Shown here: piece after piece, positions 5,868-10,884 of the stretch
Layout: every line of letters starts with the position of its first letter
How positions within the stretch are numbered: position 1 is the first letter of the stretch
Assembly: GCA_017420625.1 (NCBI GenBank)
Contig: JAFOIR010000084.1
Location: 1 to 10,884 of the forward strand
Reading direction: 5' to 3'
Length of the DNA stretch: 10,884 nucleotides
Origin: Bacillota bacterium
Lineage (GTDB): Bacteria; Bacillota_A; Clostridia; Lachnospirales; Bianqueaceae
Made by a program: the position numbers and the translations under genes
Notes under the pieces: model-generated
The model's database searches: none
Told to the model about the DNA's origin: nothing
What the model saw: the letters and a program-made list of their open reading frames with translations, nothing else

Positions 5868-6449
5868 ATGGCAGAAAAAAGCCTTGGCCAGAAACTTCTT
5901 GGCGTATGGAACACCAAGACCATCGTTGCCGTAGCAATCGGTGCCGCTCTGTTCGGCGTTCTGATGTGCTATGGTGGAATTCCTGTCACTACCAATACCA
6001 ACCTTACGACCGCGATGATCATTCCTGTCGTTGTAGGTGCCTTCTTCGGACCTCTTCCTGCACTCGTCGCAGCAGGTGTCGGCAACGTGATCGCTGATCT
6101 GATCGGCGGCTGGGGCATGTGGTTTGACTGGTCCATCGGCAATGGCGTCGCTGCATTTTTCGTGGGTCTGCTTCCCGTCTACGGCGCATATGTAACTGAA
6201 GGTGTTTTCAACTGGAAACATGCGATTTTCTATGCAATCTGTGTTATCGTTGGCAACGGTCTTGCATTTGGTGTCATCACTCCCATCTTCACCACCCTCT
6301 TCTACGGCGGAGATCTGAATGTGACTTTCATCCAGGCTATCGCCGGTTCCCTGTCCAACATCGCTGTTGAACTTGTCGTTGGTATCCCGCTGATGTTCAT
6401 TCTGGCTGCCCGCTCCAAGAGCCGCACCAACCTGAAAGAAGAAGAATAA
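5868..6449 (+). CDS. ECF transporter substrate-binding S component, UPF0397 family
   Basis: This 193-residue integral membrane protein has about five to six hydrophobic segments (roughly 18-40, 50-82, 86-112, 119-146, 157-184). It opens with a family-typical TKTIVAVAIGAALFGVL stretch. The segments NTNLTTAM, GAFFGPLPALVAAGVGN and GGWGMWFDWSIGNG also match UPF0397 proteins. S components bind the substrate and pair with an EcfT and two ATPase domains to form an importer. Database labels for UPF0397 often say riboflavin, but no FMN riboswitch lies upstream, and two SAM-hydrolase-family genes are in the same operon, so SAM or a breakdown product is an equally reasonable guess. The start has AGGAGGG 8 bases upstream. 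It is the first gene of the operon, separated from the ATPase gene by a terminator-like hairpin. Confidence 0.87.
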   Translation: MAEKSLGQKLLGVWNTKTIVAVAIGAALFGVLMCYGGIPVTTNTNLTTAMIIPVVVGAFFGPLPALVAAGVGNVIADLIGGWGMWFDWSIGNGVAAFFVGLLPVYGAYVTEGVFNWKHAIFYAICVIVGNGLAFGVITPIFTTLFYGGDLNVTFIQAIAGSLSNIAVELVVGIPLMFILAARSKSRTNLKEEE

Positions 6450-6461
6450 TTCCATCAGCCC

Positions 6462-6500
6462 AAGGCCGTGCTCCCGTACAAGGGCGGCACGGCCTTTTCT
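6462..6500 (+). terminator. Terminator-like hairpin inside the ECF operon
   Basis: AAGGCCGTGC (6462-6471) pairs perfectly with GCACGGCCTT (6487-6496), with a possible inner CCC/GGG pairing, and TTCTCATTTT follows. The 10-bp GC-rich stem is strong but the T-run is interrupted. It lies between the S gene stop (6449) and the ATPase ribosome binding site (6520), so it probably lets only part of the transcripts through and keeps the S component in excess. Confidence 0.65.
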
Positions 6501-6529
6501 CATTTTATACCACCCTATCAGGAGGTCTC

Positions 6530-8248
6530 ATGGAACCGATCATCAGCTTTAAAGACTTCGGCTTCAAGTATAAGACCCAGTCTTCTCCCACTCTCTTTGA
6601 CATCAATCTTGATATCTATCCCGGACAGAAGGTACTCATCCTTGGTGCTTCCGGCAGCGGCAAGTCGACCCTCTGCAACTGCATCAATGGTCTGATCCCC
6701 TTCTCCTTTGAAGGAGAAATCACAGGGACGCTGACTGTCGCCGGGAAAGAGACAAAAAAATCATCCATCTTTGAGCTCTCCAAAGATGTCGGCACTGTCC
6801 TGCAGGATTCGGATGCCCAGTTCGTGGGTCTTTCCGTAGGTGAGGATATTGCCTTCGCTATGGAGAACATCTGCATGCCAAGATCCGAGATGGCGCCTCT
6901 GGTAGAGAAGAATGCGTCTATTGTAGGTATGCGCGACTTTATCGACCATGTTCCTTTTGAGCTTTCCGGCGGACAAAAGCAGAAAGTCGCCATCGCAGGC
7001 GTCTTCGCCAATGATGTCAGCGTTCTTATCTTCGATGAACCTCTGGCTGCGCTGGATCCGCAGATGGGCATGACCGCTGTCTCACTGATCGATGATCTCG
7101 CAAAGGATGATAATCGCACCATCCTGATCATTGAACATCGTCTGGAAGATGTCCTGTACCGTCCGGTAGACCGCATCATTCTCATGGGCGGCGGACGGAT
7201 CGTTGCAGACATGACGCCGGACGAACTTTTAAAATCCACCCTGCTGCAGGAACACGGCATTCGCGAACCGCTCTATATCACCGCGATGAAATACGCCGGC
7301 TGCTCTCTGGAGGGCAACAAAAACCTCTGCTCTCTGGAAGATCTGGAATTCTCTCCTGAAAATGAAAGCAAACTGAAGTCTTTCTTTACTTCTGAATATA
7401 AACCGCTTCCGCAGAACCAAAATGAACCGGTCATCGAGTTTGATCATGTGTCCTTCTCCTATGACGGGAAAAAGAAAGTGCTTTCCGATATCGACTTCAC
7501 TATCCGTAAGGGTGAACGGATCGCCATCATCGGAAAGAATGGTGCCGGCAAATCTACCGCCGCGAAACTCCTCTGCGGCCTGATTCGCCCATCGGAAGGT
7601 GAGATCCGTCTTTCCGGCAAGGATATCCGCCCGCTTTCTGTCAAGGAGATCGGTGAGAAGGTCAGCTATGTGATGCAGAATCCCAATCAGATGCTGGTTA
7701 AGGATATCATCAAGGATGAAGTTGGCCTTGCGCTTCAGATCCGCGGCCGCTCCGCTGAGGAGATCAAGGAAATGACCGAAAAAGTGCTGAAAGCCTGCAA
7801 TCTCTATAAAATGCGCAACTGGCCGGTCGATGCGATCAGCTACGGTCAGAAAAAACGTGTCACAGTCGCTTCGATGATGGCGCTGGAGCCGGAGATCCTG
7901 GTTCTCGATGAACCCACAGCCGGACAGGATTTCCGCAGCTATACCGATATTATGAACTTTGTCAATGCGCTGAATGAGGAATATGGCATCACCATCCTGT
8001 TTATCACTCACGATATGCATCTGGCAATCGAAAACACCGAGCGGGCTATCGTCTTTGCAGATGGAAAGCTGATCGCAGCGGATCGGGTCTGCTCTGTTCT
8101 CGCTAACGAGCAGGTCATTGCCGAGGCAAGCCTCAAACAGACTTCGCTGTATCGTCTGGCGGTGAAGCTTGATCTGGATCCTGAAAGCACGATCGAGCGA
8201 TTCATCAGCTATGAATCCGAGATGAAAGGAGATGCGGACAATGAATAA
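6530..8248 (+). CDS. ECF transporter ATPase with two fused ABC domains
   Basis: This 572-residue protein contains both ATPase halves of an ECF importer, like YkoD-type proteins. The first half has Walker A GASGSGKST (39-47), signature LSGGQ (145-149), Walker B VLIFDEP (165-171) and switch His203. The second half has Walker A GKNGAGKST (335-343), a changed signature ISYGQ (436-440), Walker B ILVLDEP (456-462) and His494. Both sites keep the Walker B Glu, so both look able to hydrolyse ATP, though the signature facing the first site is not canonical. It sits on the cytoplasmic side and drives transport through EcfT. GGAGG lies 4 bases before the start. The 3' end overlaps the EcfT gene by 8 bases. 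Confidence 0.95.
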   Translation: MEPIISFKDFGFKYKTQSSPTLFDINLDIYPGQKVLILGASGSGKSTLCNCINGLIPFSFEGEITGTLTVAGKETKKSSIFELSKDVGTVLQDSDAQFVGLSVGEDIAFAMENICMPRSEMAPLVEKNASIVGMRDFIDHVPFELSGGQKQKVAIAGVFANDVSVLIFDEPLAALDPQMGMTAVSLIDDLAKDDNRTILIIEHRLEDVLYRPVDRIILMGGGRIVADMTPDELLKSTLLQEHGIREPLYITAMKYAGCSLEGNKNLCSLEDLEFSPENESKLKSFFTSEYKPLPQNQNEPVIEFDHVSFSYDGKKKVLSDIDFTIRKGERIAIIGKNGAGKSTAAKLLCGLIRPSEGEIRLSGKDIRPLSVKEIGEKVSYVMQNPNQMLVKDIIKDEVGLALQIRGRSAEEIKEMTEKVLKACNLYKMRNWPVDAISYGQKKRVTVASMMALEPEILVLDEPTAGQDFRSYTDIMNFVNALNEEYGITILFITHDMHLAIENTERAIVFADGKLIAADRVCSVLANEQVIAEASLKQTSLYRLAVKLDLDPESTIERFISYESEMKGDADNE

Positions 8249-9176
8249 CCGTTTTGTCATCAACTATACGCCTGGTCCGACCTTCCTTCATCAGCTTTCC
8301 GGTTTTACCAAAGTATTTCTCTTTATCGTGATGACAGTTGCGATCATCGCCACTTATGATGTACGCATCCTGTGGCCTTTATGCATCATCAGCGTCATTG
8401 AGATGGTATCGATGAAGCCCAACTGGAAACCGATCATTTTCATGTTCCTGTTCACCTTCATTACGGTCACCGTCATCGGAAATATCATGCTGTTTGTTGT
8501 CAGTCCGGATGCGGGCTTGAACAATGTCGGCACAGAAACCATCCTCTGGTCCTCTGCCAGCGGACGCTTCTACATTTCCAAAGAATGGCTCTGGTATATC
8601 TATGTTGTCTGGGTCAAACGTACGGCTTCCTTTGCTTCCGTCATGGCCTTCGCACTGATGACGACGCCTTCTGAATTTGCTTCCGGCCTCAACAAATGCG
8701 GGCTTCCCTACAAGGTCTGCACGATCATCTCTCTGGCATACCGCACCATTCCGGATATTGCCAATGACTTCGTGGACATTCGCAACTCCATGATGATGCG
8801 CGGTGTGGAACTTGGCAAGAAAGCTCCTGTCTTCAAACGGCTGAAAAACCACGTAACACTGCTCGTCCCGCTGATCATGTCTTCTTTCGGCAAAGTGGGC
8901 ATGATTGCCAATGCGATGGATCTGCGCGGCTACGGAAAAAACAAAAAACGCACCTGGTATGCGGAACATGAGCCTACGAGGAATGACAAGATCATCCGCG
9001 GGATCACGATCGCGCTGGGTATTGCCACGGTCGTATATATCCTCTGGGCTCGCATCATCGATCCATGGCCGGCCAAGATCTGGGCTCCGTTTGTGGAAAA
9101 AAGTGCGATCCAGCAGATATCTCTGGAAGAATCGTTCTTTGTGTTCAGATGGCTGAAAGGACTGTTTAACAAATGA
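8241..9176 (+). CDS. ecfT: ECF transporter transmembrane coupling protein (EcfT)
   Basis: This 311-residue membrane protein links the ATPase to the S component. The two coupling-helix signatures of the family are visible: MMRGVELG with Arg187-Gly188, and ANAMDLRGYG (223-232) with Arg229-Gly230. Hydrophobic segments lie near 17-50, 60-82, 108-135 and 250-270. The start at 8241 is preferred because AAAGGAG (8225-8231) lies 9 bases upstream; an ATG at 8232 in the same frame would touch that site. The start overlaps the ATPase stop by 8 bases and the stop overlaps the next gene's start (ATGA), so all are co-translated. Confidence 0.93.
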   Translation: MNNRFVINYTPGPTFLHQLSGFTKVFLFIVMTVAIIATYDVRILWPLCIISVIEMVSMKPNWKPIIFMFLFTFITVTVIGNIMLFVVSPDAGLNNVGTETILWSSASGRFYISKEWLWYIYVVWVKRTASFASVMAFALMTTPSEFASGLNKCGLPYKVCTIISLAYRTIPDIANDFVDIRNSMMMRGVELGKKAPVFKRLKNHVTLLVPLIMSSFGKVGMIANAMDLRGYGKNKKRTWYAEHEPTRNDKIIRGITIALGIATVVYILWARIIDPWPAKIWAPFVEKSAIQQISLEESFFVFRWLKGLFNK

Positions 9177-10024
9177 TGAAACCACTGGTCGTTCATATGG
9201 ACTGTGGTCCGGCTTCGACCGAATGGGCGAAGGTTGCCGGACTTTGTCAGAAGACCTGTCCGGGTCTTGATGTATCCCAGGGAACACTGCTGATGCAGGA
9301 TTCTCTGACGATTTCTGCTTATCTTTATACCACTCTTCCCTACTGGCCGGGAGACTCCGTCTTTCTTTCTCTGGTAAAGAAAGGCTTTAACCAGGCTGCA
9401 ACGACAAGTGCATTCTCTTCCCTTCCGGTAGCTATCCGCCTGCCAAATGGCAGTATCATCCTTTCTCCGAACAACGGGACGGCCACCGTATGCGCTTCGC
9501 TGATGACCGAAGATGATCGGAGCACTCTTTCCGCCTACTTCGTTGACCCTGCTCGCTTTGGCGGCGATGACTATGCCCTTGTCCGCTGTGGGGCTTCACT
9601 TGCCGGCGGTCTGCCGCTGGAAGAAGTCGGTCCGAAAGCATCTCTTCGTGAAGTCTTTTTCTATTCCCTTCCGAAGGCTTCCATTCAGCCAGGTATCGCG
9701 GAAGGCCACGTCTTCATGCTGCTCAAAACCTTTGGCAACCTGACCTTTACCATCAGCATTGATGAATTCGAGCAAACCGGGATCAAAAGCGGCGATCCGG
9801 TCCATGTCACCTTTACCCGTGATGGAAAAATCGAATGGGAGAGTGATACTTCCTTCCAGCCGTCCTTCGGTTATGTACCAGAAGGAGAACCGGTCGTATT
9901 CAACGGTTCCTCCGGTTATATGGACATTGGACTGAACCGTAAGAGTTTCATCGACGAATGTCTGCCGCAGATCCTTGCCTCAGAGGATCCCACTCAGTTT
10001 AAAGTACGTATCGAAAAAATATGA
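9173..10024 (+). CDS. SAM hydroxide adenosyltransferase (DUF62) family paralogue, probably inactive
   Basis: This 283-residue protein is a diverged paralogue of the next gene. Shared landmarks are HMDCG (8-12) against QSDFG, TLPYWP (54-59), NNGT (100-103) against DNGT, EEVGP near 153, TFGN against HFGN, and the C-terminal GYMDIGLNRKSF against DYVELSLNQDSF. The family's catalytic triad is replaced. The Asp of VDPG is Lys69, the Arg seven residues later is Ala76, and the His of FHG is Gly130 or Phe129 depending on alignment; no His is nearby. It is therefore unlikely to hydrolyse SAM. It may be a structural or regulatory partner of the intact enzyme, since family members form trimers with active sites between subunits, or a SAM-binding chaperone for the transporter. 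The start overlaps the EcfT stop; a second ATG at 9176 is possible. The frame is intact, so it is not a decayed gene. Confidence 0.82.
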   Translation: MMKPLVVHMDCGPASTEWAKVAGLCQKTCPGLDVSQGTLLMQDSLTISAYLYTTLPYWPGDSVFLSLVKKGFNQAATTSAFSSLPVAIRLPNGSIILSPNNGTATVCASLMTEDDRSTLSAYFVDPARFGGDDYALVRCGASLAGGLPLEEVGPKASLREVFFYSLPKASIQPGIAEGHVFMLLKTFGNLTFTISIDEFEQTGIKSGDPVHVTFTRDGKIEWESDTSFQPSFGYVPEGEPVVFNGSSGYMDIGLNRKSFIDECLPQILASEDPTQFKVRIEKI

Positions 10025-10025
10025 C

Positions 10026-10041
10026 CTGCGGCTCACCGCAG
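10026..10041 (+). repeat. Small intergenic hairpin between the two DUF62 genes
   Basis: CTGCGG (10026-10031) pairs perfectly with CCGCAG (10036-10041) around CTCA. It starts 2 bases after the upstream stop and ends 9 bases before the next ribosome binding site. No T-run follows, so it is not a terminator. It could protect or separate the two reading frames in the mRNA. Confidence 0.4.
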
Positions 10042-10062
10042 AATAGTAAAAAGGAGATTCCT

Positions 10063-10884
10063 ATGAGCAAACCCTGCATTGTTTTCCAGTCTGATTTTGG
10101 TATTTCCACCGGTCTTCCGGCTTCTATGACGGCTGTTGCGGCCAGGATCGATCCAGAGCTCAGACTCTATGATCTCTGTCATGAAGTGCGTCAGTTTGAT
10201 ATTCGTATGGGCGGATCCATTCTGGCATCTACCCTTCCCTACTGGCCGGATGGCACAGTCTTTGTTTCTGTTGTGGATCCCGGTGTCGGAACCGCTCGCA
10301 AGAGCGTTGTTGCAAAAATGAAAAACGGCAGCTATGTCGTCACGCCGGATAATGGAACCTTGAGCGAACTGTATGATGATATCGTAGAAGTCCGTGAGAT
10401 CGATGAGACAGTGAACCGTCTGCCCGGCTCGGACAATCATCACACGTTCCATGGACGTGATGTCTATGCCTATACGGCTGCTCGCCTTGCTTCCGGCCAG
10501 ATCACTTATGAACAGGTCGGACCTTCCTATCAGAAGGAAGCTCTGGTCCGTTTTGCTGCACCGGAAGCTTACGTCAAGGATGGTATCTGCTACGGAGAAG
10601 TCACGGGTGCTCATGATCACTTTGGCAATGTAGGCATCTCCATTCCCAACGAGATGATCTGGTCCATCGGTATTCACGCCGGTGATCAGTGTATTGTCAC
10701 GATCTCGAAAGACGGTCAGATCCTCTATGAAAAGCAGATGCTTTTCCATCATTCCTTCGGCTGGGTGCCGGTCGGAGATCCCATTCTGAACGAATGCTCG
10801 AACGATTATGTCGAACTTTCTCTGAACCAGGACAGCTTCTGTGAAAAGGAAATGCCGGAGCTCTTAAAAGCTTACGATCTTTCG
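10063..10884 (+). CDS. SAM hydroxide adenosyltransferase (SAM hydrolase, DUF62), 3' end cut by the window
   Basis: The frame is open for 274 residues to the window edge, close to the usual full length of 260-290. Family motifs are complete: QSDFG (9-13), VDPGVGTAR (71-79), PDNG (95-98), FHGRD (129-133) and HFGN (186-189), plus the C-terminal DYVELSLNQ strand. The catalytic triad known from archaeal members is present as Asp72, Arg79 and His130. The expected reaction is S-adenosylmethionine plus water to adenosine plus L-methionine. Related fluorinases and chlorinases share the fold but lack this triad, so hydrolase is the better call. The start has AAGGAG (10051-10056) 6 bases upstream. It follows its inactive-looking paralogue by 38 bases and belongs to the ECF operon, suggesting that imported or cellular SAM is processed here. 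Confidence 0.92.
   Translation, partial: MSKPCIVFQSDFGISTGLPASMTAVAARIDPELRLYDLCHEVRQFDIRMGGSILASTLPYWPDGTVFVSVVDPGVGTARKSVVAKMKNGSYVVTPDNGTLSELYDDIVEVREIDETVNRLPGSDNHHTFHGRDVYAYTAARLASGQITYEQVGPSYQKEALVRFAAPEAYVKDGICYGEVTGAHDHFGNVGISIPNEMIWSIGIHAGDQCIVTISKDGQILYEKQMLFHHSFGWVPVGDPILNECSNDYVELSLNQDSFCEKEMPELLKAYDLS

Noticed and set aside
5847..6503. A 218-residue open frame on the minus strand.
   Set aside because: It lies opposite the S component gene and reads through its promoter-proximal leader. No family is recognised.
7229..8263. A 344-residue open frame on the minus strand.
   Set aside because: It lies opposite the ATPase gene, which has all ABC motifs. The antisense frame has no recognisable domain.
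8379..9287. A 302-residue open frame on the minus strand.
   Set aside because: It lies opposite the EcfT gene, is highly charged, and has no domain or ribosome binding site.
10033..10752. A 239-residue open frame on the minus strand.
   Set aside because: It lies opposite the intact SAM hydrolase gene, whose motifs are complete.
10063..10884. Fluorinase or chlorinase instead of hydrolase.
   Set aside because: The Asp-Arg-His triad of the hydroxide adenosyltransferase branch is present (Asp72, Arg79, His130), and no halometabolite genes are nearby.

Overview
The window looks like chromosomal DNA of a Firmicute (Bacillota). Every gene has a strong AGGAGG-type ribosome binding site. The promoters fit the housekeeping consensus with 17-bp spacers, and an ECF vitamin-type transporter and an IS200-type element are typical of gut Firmicutes. 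An Erysipelotrichia-like host is my guess and is not shown by the sequence. The window holds ten genes, in two divergent operons plus two single genes.

Left end (about 1-605, minus strand): an IS200-like insertion sequence with one Y1 HUH transposase gene. Hairpins lie on both sides, and a 17-bp inverted repeat can cover the transposase start. The element abuts the terminator (623-651) of a minus-strand gene for an 88-residue HU-type DNA-binding protein, which has its own promoter (1024-1052). This HU lacks the usual Asn-Pro at the tip of its DNA-binding arm.

Middle (1121-5703, minus strand): four closely packed genes read from a promoter at 5739-5767. In transcription order they encode a zinc-ribbon multi-pass membrane protein, a secreted and membrane-anchored TPM (YgcG-like) protein with a polyglycine tail, a YghO-like GNAT-fold protein, and a HydE-like radical SAM enzyme. 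The first two overlap, and the last two are separated by 15 bases.

Right side (5868 to the window end, plus strand): a divergent operon whose -35 box lies 7 bp from that of the middle operon. It encodes an ECF-type importer: a UPF0397-family S component, a double-domain ATPase and an EcfT transmembrane protein. Two tandem proteins of the SAM hydroxide adenosyltransferase (DUF62) family follow. The second keeps the Asp-Arg-His triad and should split S-adenosylmethionine into adenosine and methionine. The first has lost all three residues and looks like a pseudoenzyme partner. A strong terminator-like hairpin between the S gene and the ATPase gene probably lowers expression of the ATPase and later genes.

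The best candidate for something undescribed is this last module: an importer of unproven substrate, usually labelled riboflavin, tied by overlapping genes to a catalytic plus non-catalytic pair of SAM hydrolases. There is no gene-free stretch longer than about 200 bases.
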